Source: Atherinomorus stipes (lineage: Eukaryota > Chordata > Actinopteri > Atheriniformes > Atherinidae). From it: a DNA stretch of 64,000 nt. Both the position numbers and the translations under genes were made by a program. Below the pieces are notes generated by a model. That model saw only the letters and a list, made by a program, of their open reading frames with translations. It ran no database searches and was not told where the DNA came from. The stretch lies in assembly GCA_023101725.1 (NCBI GenBank), contig JALJCO010007852.1:372001-436000 (forward strand), written 5' to 3'. Positions within the stretch are counted from its first letter, which is position 1; every line of letters begins with the position of its first letter. Shown piece after piece: positions 33,871 to 44,588 of this stretch.

Positions 33871-36173
33871 TTAAAGGAATATTACACCCACAGAATGATG
33901 GTCCTTCATTTTCTACTCACTCTCATGGTGAGCAAGACTCTGGGGCACTTTTTCAATTCCTCAAATGCAGCCGGAGATCTGACAGGTTTTCGTTTTCCCC
34001 CAACTTTCATATAATGGAGCTCATCGGCGTCTGAACCAAAAAGGTCCATAAAAGTCCACAAAAACTTGTCAATGTTTCTCCATACTGCTCGTCCAATGTA
34101 ATCCAAGTGTCCTGAGTGGGTAGAGTCCATAATTTCCTCGAAGAAACATCATTTAGTATATTTTTATAGCCTAAACAGTAGTGCATTGCAGTTTATATTT
34201 GCATGTTCGTGCGAGTTCACGACACTATGGAAGCCGGAGTGTTCAGCACCTACTCTGCCGATAATGCAAGCGTAGAAGAGATTCACTTTTACATAGTGCC
34301 AAGAGCAAATGCAAGTATACCCAACTGCAGCCACAGACCCATAGGTGTGTCATGAAAATGGGCGTGGTTGTACTCATGTGGGCGGGTGGTTGTTAGGGAC
34401 AGGAGAGGGGTTAGGCTTAGGTTCCACTCACTCCAACGGTGGGCGTGGTTTGTAGTGGCTTCGGCTGCAGCTAGGTAATAGAGGCTGAGGAGTTGTCGTC
34501 ACAGCGTGTCACCCCGCCCCTCCGAACCGGCGTTCCGGCATGTTTCTTGTACGCTTACTGAGAGCTACGTTGGTCGTGACTGGAGATGCTGGGTTATAAT
34601 GTTGAGTGAAGGACTGTGCCAGCTCTTCGCAAGTAAGATGATAAAAGACAAAAAGGGCGAGTTACGGTTTTTCAAGATCTCGGTTTGAAAAAGAAAAAAG
34701 AAAAAGAAAAAAAAATAGATTGTAAACTGCTGAAGTGAAGGGGGCGCAAGTGGCTGACAGCTGCAGTCTGAAGGAAAGGGATCAGCAACATGCAGCATGC
34801 CGTGTGTTCTCAGCTAGTGATCCCTTTGTGACTGATAATTGTGGTATCCTTAAAAAACTACTCCGTGTTCTGTCCTTGAGATAGTTTTAATAATGAGGAA
34901 TCAATCAGTACGATGTGCCCCACGATGAAGTCCTTCCCCACAAACGGCGTGCTAGTGGGGGAGCATGTGGAACATGTCTCGTGTTTGAGGAACCAGTAAA
35001 AATATTCAGTCATACAGTGTGTCTGTGAAGTGCTGCTTTGCTGTGAGAATGAACTGGACACTACGCCCTGGATAAGTCGTCTTGTTTGCTGTGCATTTGC
35101 AAACGTAGCTATGCTAAATCGTTGTTGTAAAGACTAGCACTCAAGCTAACATGAGTTGATGAAAACTCTGATTCTTTCTTTTTCTGTTTCTCGTGTGTTC
35201 GACACGCTGACTTGCTGCCTGCAGTTATTTTGGTCTTTCACAAATCAGCACACACTCTCACTGTTTTCTATTTTATAAATAAATGATTGACCCGTTAAAT
35301 TCGTCTTCATGTTTCTGCAGCTCAAAATGTTTTCTTACTAGCAGCATAACAGTTAACTGTGTAAAAGGCAAAATAACACTTCCTAACATTAAAGAGAAAA
35401 TTAAAATATTACCACATTAAACTGATTGTGAGCTAAATAATTCATGTGCGTGTCAGGGGACGGAGGTAAGCGGTCCGCTCTGTCCCCTCTGTCCTCGCTT
35501 GATGGGTCAGTCCGGATATGTCCCCTGTTTCAAATAAGTCTTTGTGCTAGACATTAAATTTTTCTGTCGTCTTTTCTTCTTTGCTCCTTTTCCTCCAATG
35601 TTAAAACTCCGTCGTTCTCGTTTTGACAGTCAAATCTGTACAAACATCATGGCGGCGCGACTCCGTTTCGCTCAGAATTGTCACGTGACTCCTTAGGCTC
35701 TATACTCAGCGACCGGGCTGCGGACCAACCACGACAAACACAAGAGGGGTTGGCTATTGATTTAAAACAAAGAAAGAAAGAACAAGAGAATGCGTGATCT
35801 CATCTGCCGCGGCTTCTGTAGTGTGGTGAACTTGCAAGGGGGCGCTTTGCGGCAGCTAGTTGTAGTACTGTTTAGGCTATAAAAATATACTAAATGATGT
35901 TGTTTTGAGTAAATTATGGAACTACCCACTCAGGACACTTGGATTACATTGGACAAGCAGTATGGAGGAATATTGACAAGTTTTTGTGGACGTTTATGGA
36001 CCTTTTTGGTTCAGTCGCCGGTGAACTCCATTACATGAAAGTTGGGGTAAAATGAAAACCTGTCCGATCTCCGGCTGCATTTGAGATATTAAAAACTGCT
36101 CCAGAGTCTCGCTCAGCATGAGAGAGAGTAGAAAATGAACACACATCATTCTGTGGGTGTACTATACCTTTAA
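33871..36173. mobile_element. TTAA-flanked foldback element, copy C (long)
   Basis: Starts TTAAAGGAATATTACACCC and ends GGGTGTACTATACCTTTAA, with TTAA on both sides. The arms match copies A and B. At 2.3 kb it keeps an interior absent from A, including GGGCGTGGTT-rich sequence (34360-34450), and shares ACAAACACAAGAGGGGTTGG with copy B. No transposase frame is recognised, so it is probably a longer non-autonomous form or carries a further insertion. Confidence 0.8.
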
Positions 36174-36551
36174 CTCCGAGGCTAAATATCTTCAGTCATC
36201 GCTTTAGCATCTGAGAAAAAAAGATGCACAAGAAAGTAACATTATTTTCACCTTTTTTTTTTTACTATCTGCCATTTTCCTTTCTTTTATTTGTTGGAAT
36301 TATGTTTCTGTTCAGTGTTGGCTAGTTTTTTGTATCCTTTTTGTTTTAGTTTACTTTTTATCATTCGAAAAAAGGTGCAAAAGAAGTGATGGCATCAGAG
36401 ACCAAACTTCAGTCATATTCTTAAATAACTTACTAATGCTCACATCAGCCTCAAGTTTAATTTGAGGTTCATTTAACATAAGGTTACTTTTTTGTACTTT
36501 CTCTTTCTTTAAGGTTGATTTCTAACACAAGTTAAATGACATGTGGCAACG

Positions 36552-36705
36552 TACTCAATGAGGGTCCGAGCAGGATTCGGTCCCCAGATTCTCAGGTGAG
36601 GGGCATGTGCGCTTACCAGTCAGCCAAAGGGATATCCCCTTGGTCGAGTAGCCATGGCGCATGATCATTCACAGGCATAGTGGCAGGACCCCGCACTGTC
36701 ACATC
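36552..36705 (-). mobile_element. tRNA-derived SINE-like unit 1
   Basis: On the minus strand the A-box-like TGGCTGACTGGT (complement of 36615-36626) is followed 31 bases on by B-box-like GGGACCGAATCCTG (complement near 36571-36583). A tail shared with unit 2 follows at higher coordinates, around CATGATCATTCACAGGCATA. No full cloverleaf or acceptor stem is evident. The partner unit at 36822 lies in the same orientation. Confidence 0.55.
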
Positions 36706-36821
36706 TCTCCCCCTCTTTTCATGAGCACATCCTCGTCCTTTCACACAGGCTGCCACCAATTAGGAATCCATGGAACCTCAGTGCTACATCCTGCCGACAA
36801 CGCCAGAATATGGCAAAGTAT

Positions 36822-36975
36822 GCAAGGACGGCCCGGGCAGGATTTGAACCATAGACTCCCAGCCTAGAGTCATGCACACAAACCAATCAGCTAAAGAAAT
36901 ATCCCTGTAGACAAGTAACCAGGGTGCATGATCAGTCAGAAGCACAGTGACCGGACTCCACACTGTCACCTACAT
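36822..36975 (-). mobile_element. tRNA-derived SINE-like unit 2
   Basis: On the minus strand A-box-like TAGCTGATTGGT (complement of 36882-36893) and B-box GGTTCAAATCCTG (complement of 36838-36850). The B-boxes of the two units are 267 bases apart. Both units continue into CATGATCA and AGTGxCxGGACyCC phrases ending CACTGTCAC. This points to a dimer or segmental duplication of a tRNA-like repeat. Confidence 0.55.
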
Positions 36976-37559
36976 TAAGTATTTGGGGAAAAAGTTAAAC
37001 AAACTGACTGATAAACTTTTTTCAATTACTACTTTTCTCATACTGCAGCCATGAGACGGTTTAACACTGGAAGGCCAAAAGGTCGGCATTTGAGAAACTG
37101 AAAACAAAAACCATTTGACTGGATGTGGAAGAAAAAGAAAACAAAAACTGATAGAGGTCATCATCACAGAAGTGGAACCCGGCCACATGAAGAGGAAGTC
37201 TCAGTCTAACTTCACACACTGCTGCTTAACTACATTACTAATACCCTTGTAAATTCTCATTTCAATGTACAACTTCTATTTATCATAACTTATGTTCTCT
37301 AACAACACTGATATGACTGCACAGAGCTCTGAGTGGCAGGAGAAAACTCCCTATAATATCCCTGCATGGACTCTATTATCATGTCCCAAAGCTGTCCAAT
37401 CAGTGAGTTATCTGTTATTCTGTATTACATAGAAATTACTTAGTCTTTACTAGTCTGCATCAACACAGTTAACCACCACTAAACTCTGTATTTGTAAAGT
37501 TAATTCACATAAATGCTCTAATATCTGTGCATGATGTTAGGTGAGCTTAAAATACTGAT

Positions 37560-37800
37560 GACACGTTTTTGACATTTTTACCTCTGCCAAGGAGGTCATG
37601 TTTTAGGTGGCGTTGGTCTGTCTGTCTGTCTATCTGTCTATCTGTCTGTCGGCAACTTTATGGAAAAAGTACCAGACCAATTGACCTGAAATTTTCACCA
37701 GCTGTGTATCTCAGCCCAAGGAGGAACCCATTAAATGTTGGGGGTGATCCGGATCACCTTCTGGATCCAGGAATGTTTTGAAGGATTCTTTATCATTGTG
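37560..37800 (+). repeat. dispersed repeat with ACCTCTGCCAAGGAGGT and GATCCGGATCACC
   Basis: Contains ACCTCTGCCAAGGAGGTCAT, a TCTG microsatellite, GACCTGAAATTTTCACCAGC and GGGTGATCCGGATCACCTTC, a combination I know as a widely dispersed repeat in fish and other animals. Its class is not certain. The 70-codon frame is not a gene. Confidence 0.55.
37617..37650 (+). repeat. (TCTG)n microsatellite with TCTA variants
   Basis: Eight to nine tetranucleotide units TCTG/TCTA inside the dispersed repeat. Confidence 0.9.
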
Positions 37801-37825
37801 GGATCGGCTATGTTGCACTGTAGCT

Positions 37826-38100
37826 GTTCTGGAGCATCATGTTTTCCACAGCTTTGATTATACATGTAAATCAATGAGCCGACCGCAACTGCTTATCTCG
37901 CTGATGTCACGTCACGGAGACGAGTTCTGCAAGCGAAGAGCTTGTTGCTTTTAGCCTCACCTCATGAACTTCAGATATTTACGTAAATACACGTCTGATT
38001 AACTTCTAACAGCACAGAACTATTTATTTTGTCTTGGCGTGTTGTTGTACGGCAAAGTTACTTGAAGTTAAGGTCGTGTCATCCAATATTATAGGCTTTC
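37826..38100. repeat. dispersed repeat, copy 2 (pair with 11868-12165)
   Basis: Same order of blocks as copy 1, with clear divergence and small indels; for example CGTAAATACACGTCTGATTA versus CATAAATACACGTCTGATTA. Confidence 0.6.
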
Positions 38101-38323
38101 TTTCCTGTCTGAAACAATTCTTTGGTATCTTAATGTAATTCAGGAGTCATGGTTTGATCAAATCCGTCCTCAGTTACAGTTTCAGCTGCGCCGCATACCC
38201 TCTTTTTTATACCTGATCTCACAAAAATATGTGACATGAGCACGAACAGTTTTACTCATATACGTGTCCCCGACACGTAACTGCTTCAAATTACGTGTCA
38301 CTGACACGTATAGCTGCGCAATG

Positions 38324-38988
38324 TTAAAGGTTGAATGTAACATTTTTATTAAAAGCTATATTTTTTTTTTTTTTAAATCCACAGGTCGTTTGGGGGGGGG
38401 TACAGAATGAATGTACATTTCCTAGAAAAATTATATTTAGCTTAAAAATAATTATAAAATAAATTTTTACGGGTTTGATAATGGCATTATATTTACGTCT
38501 ATAAGCCAATACACACTGCCATTGCGGGTTGCCAAATACGATCTCTGTATGGCAACAATATGTTGGGCACAGTTAGGCTGGTACAGGGAAACGGTGGAGA
38601 CGACGAGTGAAGCAGCTGCTTCAGAGCCCTGGAGATATTATCTGTTTCTGAGGGAGGAGTGACCTGAGAAGAGCAAAACCTGGAGTAAATTTAGGTGAAG
38701 ACTTCACTAAATGGGCCCACATAAACGTTTTCCACAGCGTCAAAACACGGAAATGCCGACTTTTCTCCTGGATCGGTAAGCTAGCTTGTTTGCTAACGTA
38801 GCTAACGTTAGCTGTCAGTTATAAACTCCTCTGCGTTACTTGTTGGACATGCTGCAGACTGTTGGTCACTTGCGTATCAGCAGTGAGCCTGGCATCCCAG
38901 CGGCTGGAGTTGTTTTTCTGCCATTGCAACTACAACCTAGACACACGTGATGTCGCTGTTCTGTCCGTATTCCATATTCAACCTTTAA
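38324..38988. mobile_element. TTAA-flanked element nested in the ACGTGTC element
   Basis: Starts TTAAAGGTTGAATGTAAC and ends ATTCCATATTCAACCTTTAA, with TTAA at both edges. Upstream GCAATG|TTAA matches an uninterrupted GCAATGTTAAATC at about 39070. An inverted, truncated relative is at 43372-43795, sharing CCTGGATCGGTAAGCT/AGCTTACCGATCCAGG. 665 bp with no transposase. Confidence 0.8.
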
Positions 38989-39002
38989 GTCAATGGGGAA
39001 GC

Positions 39003-39712
39003 TTTTCGTGTCCCCAGACACAAATTTTTTTTCTGCTTCAAATTACGTGCTGCTCCCACGTAAAACTGTGCAATGTTAAATCAACAAGTCCTCTAAAAAG
39101 ATCACACCCATATTAGGTTGTTTGTGCACAAAAATACGGACTATATCATGTTTTCAATATCCACTCAGCTTATATATGCGATCCACAGTTCTTCTCACTT
39201 TGACGGAGCCTAAATCCTTTTGGGTTTTTGGCTGTATGTTGCCTGGAGAAACCTGGAATCGATCTCCCCAACTTCTGCATGACAGACACCTGCTCTGTGA
39301 CCTAGTCTATTCCTCGAGAGCTGCTGGCATACAACTGTTAGAGGCATTTCTTCCCCAGCGTCATCTAAATTACTTCATGCGCTGTCATTCAGCTTTGCAG
39401 ACGTAACGAGACAAGTTGCATGCCAGCAGCTCTCGAGGAATAGACTAGGACACAGAACAGGTGTCCGTCATGCAGAAGTTGGGGATATTGATTCCAGGTT
39501 TTTCCAGGCAACATACAGCCAAAAAACCTAAAAGGATTTAAGCTCTGTCAAGAACTGTGGATCGCATATAACAGTGGATAATATAGTCTGTATTTTTGTG
39601 CACAAACCTAATATGGGTGGGATTTTTTTAGAGGACTTGTTTAACATTACACAGTTTTACGTGTCAGCAGCACGTAATTTGAAGCAGTTACGTGTCGGGG
39701 ACACGTATATGA
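39003..39712. repeat. long inverted repeat, arms about 300 bp, 89-bp spacer
   Basis: The left arm 39003-39330 and right arm 39420-39712 are reverse complements with minor differences. They share TTTGTGCACAAAAATACGGA, CTTCTGCATGACAGACACCT and ATTCCTCGAGAGCTGCTGGC with their complements. A transcript would form a long hairpin. Confidence 0.85.
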
Positions 39713-39756
39713 GTAAAACCGTTCGTGCTCACGTCACATATTTTTGTGATATCAGG

Positions 39757-41455
39757 TTGTCTTTTCTCCTCCTCTGTCAAACGCACCTCTGGGTGCGTTG
39801 CGCGAGCAGCTACTGCAGCTTCATTGTTTCTCGTTTCTTCTGGTATTGTGCTGGACAGCATGCTGGTAGAGTCCTCCCTAAAGCCAGAGACCGTCTCAGG
39901 CTGGGAAGCGGAGCGGCGCTAGCTAATCAGGTATGGAAGTGGACGGTGTTCCAGGCGGAAGTGACTAGCCAGTGACGTATGAATAAAATGTGGAAGTCAG
40001 GCCGATTGTAAAAAATGCCTTATTTAAGTCTTAAAGACTCTTATTAACTCCCAATTCATTTTTTTAAGGGCATATTTAGTCTCTTTGTAAGTAACACCCC
40101 AGAAGACCATTTCAAGCACTCAGTGAAGTCAGTATGCATAAAATGGGCCCTTTCAATGGACAATTTTGTGTTGGACATGTTTCTTACAGCTGGGAAGATA
40201 TACAAATTAAATGTAATGGATATTTTGAAAAAAATCGGGATCACATTCACACAAGGCTTCATCTGTGCATAAAAAGCTGAATTCTTGTTGCAGTACCTGA
40301 GGACAGAATATTCAAAGTCTGTGATTTCATGAAATGATTCAAAAACTGAGGCAGTTTTGCAGATTCTTTGATTTTTGATCAGCTTCACTTCTCTCAGACT
40401 CTGCCTCTCTAATAATTATGAAACAATCCAACGACTCCTCAACACTGGATGTGTTTTCACTGACCTGTTATGAAGGAAATATTGTTGTATTGTTGCCAGC
40501 TGGTTTCAACAGCTGGATTATTATGTGTGGAGTAATTCCAGTTTCCTTCTACAGGCTAAAACATGACCTTTAGATTAACTGGTGATTTTCAACAGTAGGA
40601 CTGAGTGATACCATGCATGGTCCCCAACCACCACGACCTGCAAGAAATGGATGCATCTCTAAATCATTGCATTCTGATCTTATTAGCATTTTACGTAACA
40701 TTGCAACACTTTTAAATTAAAGTTGTGTGTATTTACATATTTTTAAAGTATTAACTCAAATTAAACTGAGTTTTGACAGTATTTATAGTAGTTTTGACTA
40801 ATTCAAATAAAGTAAAAACAAAAGCTGAAGTAAATTCTTATAACAGGCGCAACAAATCAGAGCTGAAGTAATATAGAAAGTTTTTGCCTCAAGCAAGGAA
40901 CACATGAGGTTTCCTTCATCTGAGGAAGTTAGTGAAGCTGTCAGAGACAAAAAGAAAACTTTCTATCTGTTTTCATCCAGAGAGGCGGGATTGGAGGAGA
41001 GGGTGAAGTCCACGGACCTGAGGGAGGGGTGTTACAGTGATCCGGTCACAGCCTTTGATCCCTGGGATGACCTGAGCCACCACTGACTCTGGAAATGAAC
41101 ACACCAGAGGCCTGAATAGGACCCAATCCATCATTCCTCAGTCCTGCACCTTGTTCCTACTGTAGTTTGTGTAAACGTGAACATGCCACGCACACACACT
41201 CATCCACACAAACTGGAACAATCTGCAGGCTTAGCAACTCGCTAATTTGTTGCTTAGTGGAGCAAAAAGGCTTTAAATGTTATTAATACTGCCACACAAA
41301 TGTGGCATATTCTTATATAATATAAACAAGGCAAGCAATTTAAACTTTAAAATTTCATAGACAAATCAAATGCAGCAAGAAAAAAAAAATCTATGATGCA
41401 ACAAACTAAAACATATGCAGCTTAATGAATGAACAGAAGAAACTATGTCTCCATT
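39757..41455. other. unclassified sequence, no gene seen
   Basis: Plus frames of 60-133 codons and a 110-codon minus frame show no recognisable motif or splice context. Between 40590 and 41100 the sequence looks unique. Confidence 0.4.
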
Positions 41456-41860
41456 TCCAAAAGATGAGTGTCTGAGCAGTGCAGTAGGGAGCACATGTTA
41501 AATCTCATTAGACTGAGCAATACCCAGAGCAAATTAAACCATTAGCCTCCGACATGTTTAAAAGAACACTTTAAGATCACTTCCTATTAAGGCTTGCCAG
41601 TAAACAGGCCTTTGAAATGGAGCCCTCAACTCGGAGCAGAGCAGTGTTGCAGACATCTGCCATACCCAGCCAAGCCCACAGTAAACTGCTTTCTGTGCTG
41701 CACATCGTGCTACATAACACTCCACATGCTCGTACAAGGGGAAAAACAAACCCTGGGGATTCATGGCCTTGTAGAGTAGAAGGCATAAAAGCAAGACTTT
41801 GTAGTTTGACATTGATGTCTGCACTGTTCATGTAGTCAATTAATAGATACGAAAATATTG
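41456..41860. promoter_or_regulatory. candidate conserved non-coding block
   Basis: Unique balanced sequence with AATTAAACCATTAGCC and CATTAGACTGAGCAAT-like homeodomain cores, free of repeats. Several overlapping 61-98-codon frames on both strands have no recognised product. Confidence 0.3.
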
Positions 41861-42604
41861 CATCTGCATTCATTTGTAGCCTGGGTGGCCCCAGTTACCT
41901 CATAACCCGGAGCAGTTTTAAGTGCCACGATGCTGCCATTTTTTACTGAAAATAATTATTTACAAAATCAAACTATGAAAAATGTGGCGATGAACCTGCA
42001 GCTTTTTAATAAAGCTTTAAAGGATTTCTGTGTTCTGTTCTCCCTTCAACACAAAAATACCAAGAGTGTTTGCTCTGTCTCTTTACACAAAGAGTAGGTT
42101 TCTGTAAATTACTACCATCTGCTGAAGTTAGCATAATTCACTACGGAAATGGAGACACACCTCCCACCGTTTACTGAGAGGAACCCAGGAGGAGTAAACC
42201 TTAACCACCGTGTAAAAACACCACGTTTTAGATGCAGATCATTTTAAAAAGCCTGCATTTCTGCACAGTTCCCTCTCTTTACGTCTCACTCAGTTGGTCC
42301 ACAGCAAAGAACAGAAAACTTAGCCCAAATTAGAAATTCCTTCATATAAACTTAAAATTTGTCAGATATTTTAAGGTAAGCTTAATGAAAAACATTAAAA
42401 GCAAGCATTGTTTTAAGGTGCTCCAGAATGACAAAAGAAATTTCACTAAATATGGGTATAGTTGACATAAAAAGTAATCAATAATCGATGTCAGTTATAT
42501 CCCAAAAAAAACGATTATTTCACTTGCATTCAAAAGTAAAACCCTGAAGCTGTTTGCTCGTTGTTAATACTTGTCAATGGGTACAATTCCACTACTTCCC
42601 AAAC
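41861..42604. other. AT-rich unique sequence, nothing recognised
   Basis: No gene or repeat terminus found. Confidence 0.45.
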
Positions 42605-43240
42605 TTAAAGGATAACTTTCTTTTTTTTCAACCTGGACCTTATTTCTAGGAGTTTATACGTGCATTTACTCACCGATAAAAATTTCTGCATCACTTTGAG
42701 TCTTTTGGAAGATATTACGTTGAGTCGCCCTTCAGCATACATCCATATGTATAATGGGAGAGACGTGGCAGACTATATAAAAAAATATTTGTAGAAAAAC
42801 TCCTTGATTTCACCAATACTTTAAGGAGAATGAATGAACGAACAAGTACTGTTGTCCTGTGAGTTCAGAGTTAACTCTCCGTTCGTTATTGTGGGGTTTC
42901 TTGCACACAGGCCCCGCGAGTACCTGATGCATGTTGCTGCAGTACAGCTGAGAAGAGCAGCTCGCTACCTAGACACCAACAAACCGCAGTCCACAAAACT
43001 CTGAACTCACAGGACAATAGCACTTGTTCGTTCGTTCATTCTGCTTAAAGTAGAGTTTTGCTGCAGATAATGCCTTACAGAGAGGCTGCCCCGTCTCTCC
43101 CTATGGATGCATGCTGTAGAACGACGTCATCTAAATACTGTTTAAAGGACTCAAAGTGATACAGACATTTTATCGGTGAGTAAATGCACGTATAAACTCC
43201 TAGAAATAAGGTCCAGGTTGAAAAGAAAGTTGTCCTTTAA
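42605..43240. mobile_element. TTAA-flanked foldback MITE (TTAAAGGATAACTTTC family)
   Basis: Left TTAAAGGATAACTTTCTTTT and right GAAAGTTGTCCTTTAA with TTAA at both edges. The arms share TCTAGGAGTTTATACGTGCA and its complement over about 100 bases, and an inner palindrome holds CCTGTGAGTTCAGAGTT against AACTCTGAACTCACAGG. 636 bp, no coding capacity. Confidence 0.88.
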
Positions 43241-43371
43241 GGCAGCTACTTTGTTTCCTGTCTTTCTTTACTGGACAAACTGATTAATCCAAGTCTGCCT
43301 GACCTCAGTAACCACAACGACACTGGCCAGACACACCTGCAGTAATCAGTGGTGTTGTGCATATAGCCCAT

Positions 43372-43795
43372 TTAAAGGTTGGATGGAATACGGACAGAAC
43401 AGCAACATCATGTGTGTTTAGTTGCAACCGCAGAGAAATGAATCCCGCCGTTTGGGTGCCAGGCTCGCTGCCGATACGTCAGTGACCACCAGCCTGCCAT
43501 ATGTCTAACAAGTAATGCTTAAGAGTTTATAACTGACAGCTAATGTTAGCCATGTTAGCAGGCGAGTTAGCTTACCGATCCAGGAGAAATGTTGCCATTT
43601 CTGTGTTTTAATGCCGTGGGAAATGTTTATGTAGGTCCATTTAGTTTAGCTTCACCTAAATTTTCTTTAATTTTTTCTCTTCCTAGGTCACTCCTCTTCT
43701 TAGATGGATGATAATATCTCCGGGGCTCTAAAGCAGCTGCGTGACTTGCCGACTCCACCATTTTCCCCAGTACTAGCCTAACTGTGTCAAACAGA
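43372..43795 (-). mobile_element. TTAAAGGTTGGATGG element, truncated, inverted relative of 38324-38988
   Basis: Starts TTAAAGGTTGGATGGAATAC and follows the complement of the right half of the 38324-38988 element through ATTTTCCCCAGTACTAGCCT. It stops near CTGTGTCAAACAG without a second TTAA end, just before the second 11-bp minisatellite. Confidence 0.7.
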
Positions 43796-43889
43796 CTATT
43801 ACTACATAGGGACTGTGTTTGGCACAAGGGAATTCTGCGCCTTTATTCTGCACCCCTTTAAACACATGAAGGTTTTTTTTTTCTTTTTT

Positions 43890-44366
43890 TAGTGATGAAG
43901 AGAGATGAAGTAGCGACAAAGTAATGATGAAGTAGCAACAAAGTAGCGACAAAGCAGTGACGAAGCAGCGACGAAGTAGCGACGAAGTAGCGACGGAGTA
44001 GCGACGGAGTAACAACAAAGCAGAAATTAAGCAGTGATGAAGTTGCAATGAAGCAGAAATGAAACAGAGACGAAGCAGCGATGAAGCAGCGACAAAGTAG
44101 TTACGAAGCAGAAATGAAGCAGTGATGAAGTAGCGACGAAGCAGAGACAAAGCAGTAAAGTGGCAACAAAGTAGCGATGAAGCAGAAATTAAGCAGAGAC
44201 GAAGTTGCGACAAAGCACAAACTAAACAGAGACGAAGCAACAACAAAGCAGCGACGAAGTAACGACGAAGCAGAGACGAAGTAACGATGAAGTAGCGATG
44301 AAGCATAAACGAAACAGACGAAGTATCAGCGAAATAGTTATGAAGCAGCGACGAAGCAGTGAAGCT
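43890..44366 (+). repeat. 11-bp minisatellite (GTAGCGACGAA), about 43 copies
   Basis: Units GTAGCGACGAA, GCAGCGACGAA and GCAGTGATGAA, the same 11-bp motif as 5566-6296 but with different dominant variants and more indels. The 211-codon minus frame is an artefact of it. Confidence 0.93.
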
Positions 44367-44588
44367 ACAGTTCAGTGTTGCTGTGTAAAGGCAGCTGAAA
44401 ATAAACATACATGTGTAAAATGTTTAACCCATTTGCGTTCAGCCACAATGCAGAGAAGCAGAGGGAGTACGAATTATTTTCCAGGACAACTCGAGCTCTT
44501 CCAGGACATTTTACTCTTTTTCTCATTTTCCATGACTGAAAAAATGTTCAATCATTTTCCAGGTTTTCCAGGACATGTGGGAACCCTG
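43890..44588. mobile_element. hAT-like element remnant with second 11-bp minisatellite
   Basis: The right end (44472-44588: TTCCAGGACAACTCGAGC ... TTTTCCAGGACATGTGGGAA ... CCCTG) matches the end of the element at 5418-6420 closely. The left terminus is not found and may be lost next to the truncated TTAA element. Confidence 0.65.

Larger units (their letters stand above)
38212..39756. mobile_element. TIR element with ACGTGTC subterminal repeats (CCTGATCTCAC ends)
   Basis: Left CCTGATCTCACAAAAATATG pairs with right CATATTTTTGTGATATCAGG. Next to both ends lie TACTCATATACGTGTCCCCG or its complement, and several ACGTGTC/GACACGT pairs. The body holds a nested TTAA element (38324-38988) and a large internal palindrome (39003-39712). 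Short frames only. Confidence 0.8.

Noticed and set aside
36552..36975. Functional tRNA genes
   Set aside because: Box motifs are present but no acceptor stem or full cloverleaf could be drawn.
39574..39975. 133-codon plus frame
   Set aside because: Runs across the right end of the ACGTGTC transposon, so it is not a gene.
40904..41086. 60-codon plus frame ending AFDPWDDLSHH
   Set aside because: Looks protein-like but has no acceptor at its start and no partner exon; too short to support alone.
43773..44408. 211-codon minus frame
   Set aside because: Translation of the second 11-bp minisatellite plus flanks.
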